Source of the DNA: Cyanobium sp. Morenito 9A2
GTDB taxonomy: Bacteria > Cyanobacteriota > Cyanobacteriia > PCC-6307 > Cyanobiaceae
Reading direction: 5' to 3'
Assembly: GCF_024345575.1 (NCBI RefSeq)
Contig: NZ_JAGQBJ010000001.1
Span: 582,673 to 646,672 of the forward strand
Length of the DNA: 64,000 nt
Numbering within the stretch: the first letter of the stretch is position 1; each line of letters begins with the position of its first letter. The notes below the pieces were generated by a model that worked only from the letters and a program-made list of their open reading frames with translations, was not told where the DNA came from and did no database searches. Positions 19,249-28,273 of the stretch are shown here, piece after piece. The position numbers and the translations under genes were made by a program.

Positions 19249-19770
19249 GTGAAGCGGCAGCGGTTCACCCCATTGGATCTACTTAAGGTGAAAGAACCTC
19301 GGGACCAGGCCGTGAGCGATGCCGAGACCGAAGCCAGCACCGAGACTTTCGCGGAACTGGAGCCTTGCCTGCGCGACCGCAACGGCCAGGCTTCGGCCCT
19401 GATTGAACTGCTCAACCGCGCCCAGGAGCTCTACGGCCACCTGAGCAAACCACTGTTGGCTCACCTGGCGTCAGAACTGGTCTTGCCCCTGAGCAGCGTC
19501 TACGGCACCGCTAGTTTTTACCACCTGTTTCGCTTCCAGGCGCCGGCCGCCCATCAGCTGGTGGTCTGCACGGGTACCGCCTGCCATGTGAAGGGCGCCG
19601 ATCGCCTGCTGGCCGTGCTGGAAGGCGATGGTGGGGCGGGGTTGGAGCTGAGCCGCGTGCGCTGTCTGGGCACCTGCGGCGGCGCCCCCCTGGTGGTGGT
19701 GGACGGTGTCGTCTGGACCCACCAGAACGCGGCCTCCCTCCAGCAGGGACTGGGGGGGCTGCCGCGATGA
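19249..19770 (+). CDS. hoxE: Bidirectional hydrogenase diaphorase subunit HoxE
   Basis: The 173-aa subunit resembles the 24-kDa (NuoE) subunit. A helical N-terminal half ([20 protein letters not shown]) leads to [14 protein letters not shown], and the [2Fe-2S] cysteines lie in [16 protein letters not shown] and [10 protein letters not shown]. Two alternative GTG starts (19287, 19312) would give shorter proteins and leave more room for a promoter. The full-length start gives the family's usual size. It is first of an apparent 14-gene unit, and its stop overlaps hoxF as ATGA. It passes electrons between NAD(P)H, ferredoxin or flavodoxin and the hydrogenase. Confidence 0.92.
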   Translation: MKRQRFTPLDLLKVKEPRDQAVSDAETEASTETFAELEPCLRDRNGQASALIELLNRAQELYGHLSKPLLAHLASELVLPLSSVYGTASFYHLFRFQAPAAHQLVVCTGTACHVKGADRLLAVLEGDGGAGLELSRVRCLGTCGGAPLVVVDGVVWTHQNAASLQQGLGGLPR

Positions 19771-21356
19771 GCGGGCCTGGGGCGACGGCCGTCCCAGCGC
19801 AGGCGCGGCTCTGCTCGGCGGCGGGCTGCCGCGCCTGCGGCAGCGAAGCGATCCGCTCGCACCTGGAGACGTCCCTGGCCGAACGGGGCCTGGCCGGGCG
19901 GCTGCGCCTGCGCCGGGTGGGCTGCCTGGGGCCCTGCGGTGCCGGTCCCTTGCTGGCCCTTGATCCCGGTGGTGCGCGGCAGGGAAGTGTGATCTTTGGC
20001 GGCGTGACGCGCGCTGATGCCGACAGCCTGGTCGAGGCCCTCGCGGCGGTCCGCCTGGACAGCTGGGAGCCGCAGGCCGCCCAACGATTCGATCAGCTCC
20101 ATCCCTTCTTCCGGCTTCAGCGGCGCATCGTCCTGGAGAACTGTGGCCGGATCGACCCCGAATCCATCGATGAGGCGATCGCGGCGGGCGCCTACGTGCA
20201 ACTCAAGCGGGCCGTTGCCAGCTCAAGTCCCGAGGCCGTGATCGAGCGGATCCGCCGCAGCGGCCTGCGCGGACGCGGAGGCGCCGGCTACCCCACCGGC
20301 CTGAAGTGGCAGAGCGTGGCCGGGAGGCCAGGCCCCGAGAAAGTGGTGGTCTGCAACGCCGACGAGGGGGACCCCGGCGCCTTCATGGACCGCACCGTGC
20401 TGGAAGGCGATCCCCACCGGGTGCTGGAGGGGATGGCGATCGCCGCCTACGCCGTCGGCGCCCGTCTGGGCTTCATCTACATCCGCGCCGAGTACGAGCT
20501 GGCGATCGCCCACCTGCGCCGGGCGATCGAGCAGGCCAGCGGGCGCGATCTGCTCGGCGATGTCGCCATCGAGCTGCGGGTGGGCGCCGGGGCTTACGTG
20601 TGCGGCGAGGAGACGGCGCTGCTCCATTCGATCGAGGGCGGCCGGGGCACGCCGCGGCCACGCCCCCCCTACCCAGCGGAGCATGGCCTCTGGGGCCGCC
20701 CCACCTTGATCAACAACGTCGAGACCTTCGCCAACGTGGTGCCGATCCTGCGGGAAGGCGCCGACTGGTTCGCCGCCATCGGCACCCCCACCAGCGCCGG
20801 CACCAAGGTGTTCTCGCTCACCGGCCACGTGCGCCTGGCCGGGGTGCTGGAGGTGCCCATGGGCACCCCCCTGGCGACGGTGGTCGAGCAGATGGGCGGC
20901 GGCGCCCCCGGCGGCGTTCCCATCAAGGCCGTCCAGACCGGCGGCCCGTCGGGCGGCTGCGTACCGGCGAAGCATCTGGACACGCCGGTGGACTACGAAT
21001 CGCTCAAGGAACTGGGCACGATCATGGGCTCCGGCGGCATGGTGGTGCTCGATGCGACCACCGACATGGTGGACCTGGCGGCCTTCTTCATGGGCTTCTG
21101 CCGGGAGGAATCCTGCGGCAAGTGCGTGCCCTGCCGCGCCGGCACGGTGCAGCTGCACGATCTGCTGCGCAAACACCTGGAGCGGCGCGCCACCGCCGCT
21201 GATCTCGAGCAGCTCGAATCGCTCTGCCACATGGTCGCCGACACCAGCCTCTGCGGCCTGGGCCAGAGCGCCCCGAGGCCGGTGCTCAGCGCCCTGCGCC
21301 ATTTCCGCGGCGACTTCCTCGCCCTGCTGCAGCCCAAGGCGAGCGCTGTCCCATGA
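19767..21356 (+). CDS. hoxF: Bidirectional hydrogenase diaphorase subunit HoxF
   Basis: The 529-aa subunit carries FMN and the NAD(P)H site. An N-terminal thioredoxin-like [2Fe-2S] domain (CSAAGCRACGSEA, VGCLGPCGAGP) precedes the NuoF core. FMN/NAD motifs are GLRGRGGAGYPTGLKW, VVCNADEGDPGAFMDR and GAYVCGEETALLHSIEGGRG. The [4Fe-4S] ligands are in EESCGKCVPCRAGTVQ plus a distal LCGLGQSAPRP. The length is typical. The ATG overlaps the hoxE stop and its own stop overlaps hoxU. Confidence 0.97.
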   Translation: MSGPGATAVPAQARLCSAAGCRACGSEAIRSHLETSLAERGLAGRLRLRRVGCLGPCGAGPLLALDPGGARQGSVIFGGVTRADADSLVEALAAVRLDSWEPQAAQRFDQLHPFFRLQRRIVLENCGRIDPESIDEAIAAGAYVQLKRAVASSSPEAVIERIRRSGLRGRGGAGYPTGLKWQSVAGRPGPEKVVVCNADEGDPGAFMDRTVLEGDPHRVLEGMAIAAYAVGARLGFIYIRAEYELAIAHLRRAIEQASGRDLLGDVAIELRVGAGAYVCGEETALLHSIEGGRGTPRPRPPYPAEHGLWGRPTLINNVETFANVVPILREGADWFAAIGTPTSAGTKVFSLTGHVRLAGVLEVPMGTPLATVVEQMGGGAPGGVPIKAVQTGGPSGGCVPAKHLDTPVDYESLKELGTIMGSGGMVVLDATTDMVDLAAFFMGFCREESCGKCVPCRAGTVQLHDLLRKHLERRATAADLEQLESLCHMVADTSLCGLGQSAPRPVLSALRHFRGDFLALLQPKASAVP

Positions 21357-22066
21357 CGGTGATCACGCTCACGATCGATGGCCGCAGCGTCGCCACGGCC
21401 AGCGGCGCCACCCTGCTGGAGGCGGCCCGCGCCGGGGGCAGCGCCATCCCCACCCTCTGCCACCTGGAGGGGCTGAGCCCGGTGGCCGCCTGCCGCCTCT
21501 GCCTGGTGGAGATCGACGGCGATTCGCGGTTGCAGCCCGCCTGCGTCACGGCCGCGGCCGAAGGCATGGTGGTCCGCACCACCAGCCCCCGCCTGGCGGA
21601 GCTGCGCCGCACCGTGATCGAACTGCTGTTCACCGAGGGCAACCACGTCTGCGCCATCTGCGTGGCCAACGGCCACTGCGAACTGCAGGATCTGGCCGTG
21701 GCCGTGGGCATGGACCACTCCCGCCTGCCCTACCGCTTCCCATCGCGATCGGTGGATCTCTCCCACCCGCTGTTCGGCCTCGATCACAACCGCTGCATCC
21801 TCTGCACCCGTTGCGTGCGCGTCTGCGCTGAGGTGGAGGGGGCCCACGTCTGGGATGTGGGCTGGCGCGGCGAGCACTGCCGGATCATCTCCGGCCTCGA
21901 TCAGCCCTGGGGGGCGGTGGACGCCTGCACCGACTGCGGCAAGTGCGTGCAGGTCTGCCCCACCGGTGCCCTGTTCCACAAGGGCGACGGGACTGAGGAA
22001 AAGGAGGGGCACCCCGAACAGCTCCAGGTCCTGGTGCGCGCTCGCCAGCAGGGGGGGGCGCCATGA
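21353..22066 (+). CDS. hoxU: Bidirectional hydrogenase diaphorase subunit HoxU
   Basis: The 237-aa electron-transfer subunit resembles the N-terminus of NuoG. A ferredoxin-like [2Fe-2S] domain (HLEGLSPVAACRLCLVEIDG) comes first, then the His/Cys cluster segment NHVCAICVANGHCELQ. Two 4Fe-4S motifs follow (NRCILCTRCVRVCAE and CTDCGKCVQVCPTGAL). It bridges HoxF and the HoxYH hydrogenase module. The length is normal, with ATGA overlaps on both sides. Confidence 0.97.
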   Translation: MTVITLTIDGRSVATASGATLLEAARAGGSAIPTLCHLEGLSPVAACRLCLVEIDGDSRLQPACVTAAAEGMVVRTTSPRLAELRRTVIELLFTEGNHVCAICVANGHCELQDLAVAVGMDHSRLPYRFPSRSVDLSHPLFGLDHNRCILCTRCVRVCAEVEGAHVWDVGWRGEHCRIISGLDQPWGAVDACTDCGKCVQVCPTGALFHKGDGTEEKEGHPEQLQVLVRARQQGGAP

Positions 22067-22611
22067 GCCGCCTCAACGTCGCCACCGTCTGGCTGGCCGG
22101 TTGCTCCGGCTGCCACATGTCGTTCCTCGATCTCGACGAATGGCTGCTGGAGTTCGCCGAGCTGGCGAACGTCGTCTACAGCCCCGTGGCCTCCGACACC
22201 AAGGTCTACCCTGAGGGCGTCGACATCGCGTTGGTGGAAGGGGGCGTCGCCAACCGCGACAACCTTGAGCTGATCCTGAAGGTGCGCGCGCGCACGCGCA
22301 TCCTGGTGTCGTTCGGCGACTGCGCCATCACCGCCAACATCCCCGGCATGCGCAACATGCTCGGGGGCAGCGAACCGGTGCTGCGCCGGGCCTACCTGGA
22401 GCTGGCCGATGGCAGCGGCGCCCTGCCCCAGGCCCCGGGCCTGGTGCCTGAGCTGCTGGAGCAGGTGCTGCCCGTGCATCAAGTGGTGCCAGTGGATGTC
22501 TACCTGCCCGGCTGCCCCCCCTCGGCCGATCGCATCCGCGCCTGCCTGGAGCCCCTGCTCCATGGCGAGTGGCCTGTGATGGAAGGGGCGGAACTGATCC
22601 GCTTCGGCTGA
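22063..22611 (+). CDS. hoxY: NiFe hydrogenase small subunit HoxY
   Basis: The 182-aa small subunit carries the proximal [4Fe-4S] cluster. Ligands are visible in [33 protein letters not shown] and the distal [11 protein letters not shown]. It lacks a twin-arginine signal, as expected for the cytoplasmic bidirectional enzyme. Its stop overlaps the hoxH start at base 22611. Confidence 0.97.
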   Translation: MSRLNVATVWLAGCSGCHMSFLDLDEWLLEFAELANVVYSPVASDTKVYPEGVDIALVEGGVANRDNLELILKVRARTRILVSFGDCAITANIPGMRNMLGGSEPVLRRAYLELADGSGALPQAPGLVPELLEQVLPVHQVVPVDVYLPGCPPSADRIRACLEPLLHGEWPVMEGAELIRFG

Positions 22612-24065
22612 TGGAGATCCCCAACCCCGAGACCAACCAGCCGCGCACGGTCCTGATCGATCCGGTCACGCGCATCGAAGGCCACGCCAAGATCTCGATT
22701 CACCTGGATGCCGATGGCCAGGTGGAGACGGCCCGTTTCCACGTGGTGGAGTACCGCGGCTTCGAGACGTTCTGCGAGGGACGGCCGTTCACCGAGATGG
22801 CGGCGATCACCGCGCGCATCTGCGGCATCTGCCCGGTGAGCCATCTGCTGGCGGCCGCCAAAACCGGCGACAAGCTCCTGGCGGTGACGATCCCGCCGGC
22901 GGCCGAGAAGCTGCGGCGGCTGATGAACCTGGCCCAGATCTGCCAGTCCCATGCCCTCTCGTTCTTTCACCTCAGCAGCCCCGATTTCCTGCTCGGCTGG
23001 GACTCCGATCCCGCCAAGCGCAATGTCTTCGGGCTGATCGCCGCCGACCCCGAACTGGCCCGCTCCGGCATCCGCCTGCGCCAGTTCGGCCAGGCCCTGA
23101 TCGAAGCCCTCGGGGGCCGCAAGATCCATGCCGCCTGGGCGGTGCCCGGCGGGGTGCGCGCGCCCCTGGCCGAGGGGCTCAAGGAGCGCGTCCTGGGCCA
23201 GTTGCCGGAGATGTTCGCCATCGCCGAAAGGGCCCTCGCCCTCTTCAAGCAACTGATGGACACGAAGCTCGGCGAAGAGCGGGAGGTGTTCGGCTCCTTC
23301 CCGTCGCTATTCATGGGCCTGGTGGGCAGCGATGGGCGCTGGGAGCACTACGGCGGCGGCCTGCGGATCATCAACGCCGAGGGCAGCGTGCTCGTCGATG
23401 GCCTGAGCGAAGACGCCTACGCCAGCGTGATCGCCGAGGCGGTGGAGCCCTGGAGCTACCTGAAGTTCCCCTACTACAAGCCCCTGGGCCCCGAGGCCGG
23501 CAGTTACCGGGTGGGCCCCCTGGCCCGCCTCAACCTCTGCGAGCGCATCGGCACCCCCCGGGCCGACCGGGAGCTGATCGAATTGCGCCAGCGGGGCGGC
23601 CGGGTGGTGAGCGGCTCGCTGTACTACCACCTGGCCCGCCTGATCGAGATCGTCGCCTGCCTGGAAGGGATCGAAGCCCTGCTGAACGACCCCGGCATCG
23701 AGGGGCGCCACGTGCGCGCCCGGGCCAGCGTCAATGCCCTCGAGGCCGTGGGGGTGAGCGAGGCGCCCCGGGGCACGCTCTTCCACCACTACCGGGTGGA
23801 TGCCAACGGCCTGATCGAGAAGGTGAACCTGATCATCGCCACGGGCCAGAACAACCGTGCCATGAACCGCACGGTCACCCAGATCGCCCGCCATTACCTC
23901 GATGGCGCCCATCTCAGTGAGGCCCTGCTCAACCGCGTCGAGGCGGGCATCCGCTGTTACGACCCCTGCCTCTCCTGCTCCACCCACGCCGCCGGCTCCA
24001 TGCCCCTGCAGGTGCGGCTCTATGGCGCCGATGGAGCGCTCGTGGAGGAGCGGATCCGTGGTTGA
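22611..24065 (+). CDS. hoxH: NiFe hydrogenase large subunit HoxH
   Basis: The 484-aa catalytic subunit binds the Ni-Fe(CN)2CO site. The N-terminal ligand pair is in [19 protein letters not shown] and the C-terminal pair is in [17 protein letters not shown]. The tail after STH is the extension removed by the HoxW protease after nickel insertion. The start is set at [20 protein letters not shown], where the ATG overlaps the hoxY stop. A 14-codon longer frame is a shadow of hoxY. Confidence 0.97.
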   Translation: MEIPNPETNQPRTVLIDPVTRIEGHAKISIHLDADGQVETARFHVVEYRGFETFCEGRPFTEMAAITARICGICPVSHLLAAAKTGDKLLAVTIPPAAEKLRRLMNLAQICQSHALSFFHLSSPDFLLGWDSDPAKRNVFGLIAADPELARSGIRLRQFGQALIEALGGRKIHAAWAVPGGVRAPLAEGLKERVLGQLPEMFAIAERALALFKQLMDTKLGEEREVFGSFPSLFMGLVGSDGRWEHYGGGLRIINAEGSVLVDGLSEDAYASVIAEAVEPWSYLKFPYYKPLGPEAGSYRVGPLARLNLCERIGTPRADRELIELRQRGGRVVSGSLYYHLARLIEIVACLEGIEALLNDPGIEGRHVRARASVNALEAVGVSEAPRGTLFHHYRVDANGLIEKVNLIIATGQNNRAMNRTVTQIARHYLDGAHLSEALLNRVEAGIRCYDPCLSCSTHAAGSMPLQVRLYGADGALVEERIRG

Positions 24066-24525
24066 GCTGGTGATTGGCATCGGCAACAGGCTGCGCAGCG
24101 ACGACGGGGTGGGCCCGCGCCTGGCCGAGGAGGTGGAGGCCTGGGGGCTCTCGGGCGTCGAGTCGATGGCCGTGCCACAGCTCACCCCCGAGCTGGCCCC
24201 GCGCCTGGCCGCCTGCGCGCGGGTGCTGTTCATCGACGCCTGGTTGGTCGATGGGGTTGATGCCTCTGCGGCCGCCGCCCCGCTCCTGGAGTCCCTGGAA
24301 GCCCTGGAGCTCTCCGCGGCTCCGCCGTCCCGTTTCAGTCACCACAGCACCCCCCAGGCCCTGTTGCAGCTGGCCGAGGGCCTCTACGGCCAGCGGCCAG
24401 AGGCCTGGTGGCTACGGGTCCCCGCCCACGGCCTGGAGCTCGGGGAGCAGCTGTCGCCGGCCACCGCCGCCCAGCTGGTGCCGGCCCGCCGGGCGTTGCG
24501 CTGCTGGCTCGATCGCGATGCATGA
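24058..24525 (+). CDS. hoxW: Hydrogenase maturation protease HoxW
   Basis: The 155-aa endopeptidase would trim the HoxH C-terminus after nickel loading. Hallmarks are the N-terminal [20 protein letters not shown] with nickel-sensing acidic residues, FIDAWLVDG and the conserved [11 protein letters not shown]. The start is GTG at 24058, overlapping the hoxH stop by 8 bases. Its own stop overlaps the hypA start. Position directly after hoxH supports specificity for HoxH. Confidence 0.9.
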   Translation: MVELVIGIGNRLRSDDGVGPRLAEEVEAWGLSGVESMAVPQLTPELAPRLAACARVLFIDAWLVDGVDASAAAAPLLESLEALELSAAPPSRFSHHSTPQALLQLAEGLYGQRPEAWWLRVPAHGLELGEQLSPATAAQLVPARRALRCWLDRDA

Positions 24526-24859
24526 ACTGGCGCTGATGGAGGAGGTGCGCCGCCTGGCGGAAGAGCAGGCGGCGGCCCAGGGGGCGCTGCGCATCCACCA
24601 GCTGCACCTGCGCATCGGCAGCCTCTCTGGGGTGGACCCCGACGCACTGGCCTTCGCCTTCGAGGTGGTGATGCAGGGGGGGGCGGCCCAGGGCGCAACG
24701 TTGCGTCTCGAAGTGATCCCCACGGTGTGCTTCTGCGGCCAGTGTGAACGGGAGTTCACGCCGGTGGATGTGATCTACGCCTGCCCCAGCTGCGGCGCTT
24801 TGAGCCAGCGGATCCTCAGCGGCCGTGAGCTGGAGCTCACCTCCCTGGAGGTGTCCTGA
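24518..24859 (+). CDS. hypA: Hydrogenase nickel incorporation protein HypA
   Basis: The 113-aa protein starts [10 protein letters not shown], the invariant Met-His-Glu nickel site. It carries zinc CxxC pairs in CFCGQCEREF and ACPSCGALS. It delivers nickel to HoxH together with HypB. The start overlaps the hoxW stop by 8 bases, and hypB begins one base after its stop. Confidence 0.95.
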   Translation: MHELALMEEVRRLAEEQAAAQGALRIHQLHLRIGSLSGVDPDALAFAFEVVMQGGAAQGATLRLEVIPTVCFCGQCEREFTPVDVIYACPSCGALSQRILSGRELELTSLEVS

Positions 24860-24860
24860 G

Positions 24861-25583
24861 ATGTGCCGCGACTGTTCCTGCGGCGAACTGCCCACACCCG
24901 CCCCCACCGAAGCCAAAGTCTCAGCCCCAGCCCCGCCCCGACGCACCCTCGTGCTGGAGGCGGGGCTGCTGGCCAAAAACGACCACCAGGCGGCCCACAA
25001 CCGAGCGCGCTTCGCGGATCTGGGGCTCACGGTGGTGAACGTGCTCTCGGCGCCGGGCTCCGGCAAGACCGCCCTGCTGGAGCAGGTGAGCCAGCGCTGG
25101 ACGGGCGGGCCCGTGGGCGTGATCGTGGGCGATCTGGCCACCGACAACGACGCCCGGCGCTTGCGCCGGGCCGGCGCCGAGGCCGTGCAGATCACCACCG
25201 GCCAGGGCTGCCACCTTGAGGCCACGATGGTGGCGCGGGCCCTGGAGCAGCTGGATCCGGCGGCCCTGGATCTGCTGCTGATCGAGAACGTGGGCAATCT
25301 GGTCTGCCCCACCGCCTTCGACCTGGGCGAGGGCCTGCGGCTGGCGCTCACGGCCGTGGGCGAGGGCGAGGACAAGCCGCTCAAGTACCCGGGCCTGTTC
25401 AAGTCAGCCGATGCCATCGTGATCAACAAGATCGACCTGGCGGAGGCCGTGGGCTTCCATCGCGAGGAGGCCCTCGCCAACCTCTCCCAGGTGGCGCCCC
25501 AGGCGCGGATCTTCGAAGTTTCCGCCCGCACCGGCGAGGGGCTGGAGCCGTTGCTGGCCTGGTTGGCGGCCAAGGGCCAGTGA
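24861..25583 (+). CDS. hypB: Hydrogenase nickel incorporation GTPase HypB
   Basis: The 240-aa GTPase has an N-terminal metal motif MCRDCSCGE and a P-loop LSAPGSGKTALLEQV. GDLATDNDARRLRRAG and LIENVGNLVCPTAFDLG hold the Cys of the second metal site. NKIDLAEAVG is the guanine-recognition motif. The His-rich storage stretch of some HypB proteins is absent. The start at 24861 places the CxxCxC motif at the N-terminus; an earlier in-frame start lies inside hypA. Confidence 0.95.
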   Translation: MCRDCSCGELPTPAPTEAKVSAPAPPRRTLVLEAGLLAKNDHQAAHNRARFADLGLTVVNVLSAPGSGKTALLEQVSQRWTGGPVGVIVGDLATDNDARRLRRAGAEAVQITTGQGCHLEATMVARALEQLDPAALDLLLIENVGNLVCPTAFDLGEGLRLALTAVGEGEDKPLKYPGLFKSADAIVINKIDLAEAVGFHREEALANLSQVAPQARIFEVSARTGEGLEPLLAWLAAKGQ

Positions 25584-25602
25584 CAGCTCCCATTGGCTGG
25601 AC

Positions 25603-28053
25603 ATGAGCCGGCGCCGGCTGCGGTTGGAGATCAGCGGGCTGGTGCAGGGGGTGGGCTTTCGGCCCCACTGCCACCGCCTCGCCACGGCGCTGGAGCTGGG
25701 GGGCTGGGTGAGCAACGGCCCCGGCGGCGTGACGGTGGAAGTGGAGGGGGAGCGCGAGGCTCTGGAGCGGTTCCTGGCCCAGCTGCAACGGGCCCCGCCA
25801 GCCCACAGCCGCCTGGAGGCGGTGCAGCGCCGCTGGCAGGAGCCCATCGAGGAGACGGTCTTCTCGATCCGCCCCAGCGCCCCCGCCATGGGCAGCGGCA
25901 ACCCGGTGCCCCCGGATCGGGCCCCCTGCCAGGACTGTCTGGCGGAACTGTCTGATCCCACCAACCGGCGCCATGGCGATCCGTTCATCAGCTGCTGCAG
26001 CTGCGGGCCGCGCTCCAGCCTGCTGCTCGGCCTGCCGTTCGAGCGGGAGCGCACCACCCTGGCGGGCTTTCCCCCCTGCGCCGCCTGCCGCGCCGAGTAC
26101 ACAGACCCCACCAGCCGCCGCTTCCACGCCCAGACCATCGGCTGCCCGGCCTGCGGGCCACAGCTGAGTTGGCGGGGAGGTGCCCCCTTGCCCCCCGATC
26201 TGGAGGGCGCTGGCCCCCTGGCCCAGGCGGTGGCGGCCTTGCGCTCCGGCCGGATTGTCGCCCTCAAGGGCCTCGGGGGCTACCAGCTGCTGGTGGAGGC
26301 CGGCAACGAGGCGGCGGTGCAGGAGCTTCGGCGGCGCAAGGGCCGGCCCACCAAGCCCCTGGCTCTGCTGGTGGCGGATCTCAAGGGCGCCCGCGCCCTG
26401 GCGGCGATCAATCCCGCCGTGGAAGCCCTGCTCAGCTCGGCGGCGGCGCCGATCGTGCTGCTGCGGCGCCCGCCATCAACCAGCCAGCTGGCCCCATTGG
26501 TCGCTCCATCCGTGGCCCCCGGCCTGGACAGCCTCGGGGTGATGCTGCCGGCCACGCCCCTGCACCACCTGCTCGCCAGAGCCTGCGGTGCCCCCTTGGT
26601 GGCCACCAGCGGCAACCGTTCCGGCGAACCGCTCTGCTTCGACGACGACGACGCCCTCGAACGGCTCGCTCCCCTCGCCGATGGCTTCCTGGTTCACAAC
26701 CGGCCGATCGCCCTGCCCTTCGATGACAGCGTCGTGCAGGTGGTGGCAGGGCGACCGCTGGTGCTGCGCCTGGCCCGGGGACTGGCCCCCCTGGCGATCG
26801 ATCTCTCTGCGCTGCTGGACGAAGACGTTGATCTGCATGGGGCCCTGGCCCTGGGGGCGCAGCTCAAGAGCAGCCTCGCCCTCGGCCTCGGTCGCCTGGC
26901 GCTGCTCACCCCCCACCTGGGGGAGCTGGAGAGCGAGGCGGGGGAGAGGCGGCTGCGCTGGAGCCTGGGGCGCTGGACGGAACTGCATGGCGTCCAACCC
27001 TCCCGGCTGGCCTGCGATCAGCACCGGGGCTACGTCTCCAGCCAGCTCGCCCGGGAGCTGGCCGAGGCGGACGCCGAGGCTGGCAGACATCTGCCACTGC
27101 TGGCGGTGCAGCACCACCACGCCCACCTGCTGGCCGTCATGGCCGAGCACGGCCTGGCTCCTCCACGGCTGGGGGTCGCCTGGGATGGGGCCGGCCAGGG
27201 AGCCGACGGCAGCCTCTGGGGCGGGGAGCTGCTGCGGGTGACAAGGGATGGCTTCGAGCATCTGGCCCGGCTGCGGCCCTTCCCCCTGCCCGGGGGCGAA
27301 CGGGCCCTGAGGGAACCGCGCCGCGCCGCCCTCGGGCTGCTGCTGGCGGCCTACGGCCCAGCGGGCCTGGAGCGGCTGGGGCCCAGCGGGCCCTGGGGCT
27401 TCAGCACCGAAGAACTGAACGTGCTCGCCCGGGCCATGGGCCAGGGGCTCAACAGTCCGCGCTGCAGCAGCATCGGGCGCCTGTTCGATGCCCTCTCGGC
27501 CCTGCTGGGGCTCTGCCCGATCAACCGCCATGAAGGCGAAGCGGCGATGGCCCTGGAGGCGGCCGCCTGGCGCTGGCACGACGTCCAACCAGACCAGGAC
27601 AGCGGCTTCGCGCTGCGGGCCGGCGCCCCGGGTGAACCACTGGAGATCGACTGGCGACCGCTGCTCGCTGGCCTGCTGGGGGAGCGCGATCGGGGCACGT
27701 CCGCCGAGGCCCTGGCCCACCGCTTCCACATCGCCCTGGCGAGCTTGCTGGTGGAGCTGGCTCAGCGGCTGGGGGCCAGGGAGCTGCTGCTGGCGGGCGG
27801 TTGCTTCCAGAACCGGCTGCTGCTGGAGTTGGCCAGCACCGCCCTGGAGCGGGCGGGCATCGCCCCGATCCGGCCCGAGCGGCTCCCCTGCAACGACGGT
27901 GCCCTGGCGGTGGGTCAGCTGCTGGCGCTCGCGTTGCAACGGGGCGCAACAGTTCCTGCGCAGGCGCCTGGCGTGCCTAGAAAGGAACCAGCCCCTTCCG
28001 GGGCCCTTGATGGCCGTGGGGAGGCGCCCGATGTGTCTGGCGGTGCCCGGTGA
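25603..28053 (+). CDS. hypF: Carbamoyltransferase HypF
   Basis: The 816-aa protein makes the cyanide ligands of the Ni-Fe centre from carbamoyl phosphate. Domains in order: an acylphosphatase (GLVQGVGFRPHCHRLA), a double zinc finger (CQDCLAEL, CCSCGPRSS, CAACRAEY, CPACGPQ), a YrdC-like ATP domain (ALKGLGGYQLLVEAGNE) and a Kae1-like domain (QHHHAHLLAVMAEHG, GGCFQNRLLLELAS). The C-terminal about 40 residues are low in conservation. Its 3' end overlaps hypC by 23 bases. Confidence 0.96.
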   Translation: MSRRRLRLEISGLVQGVGFRPHCHRLATALELGGWVSNGPGGVTVEVEGEREALERFLAQLQRAPPAHSRLEAVQRRWQEPIEETVFSIRPSAPAMGSGNPVPPDRAPCQDCLAELSDPTNRRHGDPFISCCSCGPRSSLLLGLPFERERTTLAGFPPCAACRAEYTDPTSRRFHAQTIGCPACGPQLSWRGGAPLPPDLEGAGPLAQAVAALRSGRIVALKGLGGYQLLVEAGNEAAVQELRRRKGRPTKPLALLVADLKGARALAAINPAVEALLSSAAAPIVLLRRPPSTSQLAPLVAPSVAPGLDSLGVMLPATPLHHLLARACGAPLVATSGNRSGEPLCFDDDDALERLAPLADGFLVHNRPIALPFDDSVVQVVAGRPLVLRLARGLAPLAIDLSALLDEDVDLHGALALGAQLKSSLALGLGRLALLTPHLGELESEAGERRLRWSLGRWTELHGVQPSRLACDQHRGYVSSQLARELAEADAEAGRHLPLLAVQHHHAHLLAVMAEHGLAPPRLGVAWDGAGQGADGSLWGGELLRVTRDGFEHLARLRPFPLPGGERALREPRRAALGLLLAAYGPAGLERLGPSGPWGFSTEELNVLARAMGQGLNSPRCSSIGRLFDALSALLGLCPINRHEGEAAMALEAAAWRWHDVQPDQDSGFALRAGAPGEPLEIDWRPLLAGLLGERDRGTSAEALAHRFHIALASLLVELAQRLGARELLLAGGCFQNRLLLELASTALERAGIAPIRPERLPCNDGALAVGQLLALALQRGATVPAQAPGVPRKEPAPSGALDGRGEAPDVSGGAR

Positions 28054-28273
28054 ACTGATCGGGATCGAGGAGCACGACGATCCGCTTTGGCGGGTGGGGC
28101 AGGTGAGTTTCGCTGGCGTGCTGCGGGAGGTGAGCCTGGCCTGCGTGCCGGAGGCCCGCCTGGGGGATTTGGTGCTGGTGCATGTGGGCTTCGCCCTGGG
28201 GATCTGGCAACCAGGCGACGACGACGCCTCGGGTTTTGTGCTGCCGACAGAGCCACCAGCGGAGCTGCCATGA
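28031..28273 (+). CDS. hypC: Hydrogenase assembly chaperone HypC
   Basis: The 80-aa protein starts MCLAVPGELIGIEEHD, the invariant N-terminal Met-Cys that carries the Fe(CN)2CO group with HypD. GDLVLVHVGFALGIW is the conserved core. It starts inside hypF and ends with an ATGA overlap on nifJ, so nifJ translation is tied to a hydrogenase maturation gene. Confidence 0.95.
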   Translation: MCLAVPGELIGIEEHDDPLWRVGQVSFAGVLREVSLACVPEARLGDLVLVHVGFALGIWQPGDDDASGFVLPTEPPAELP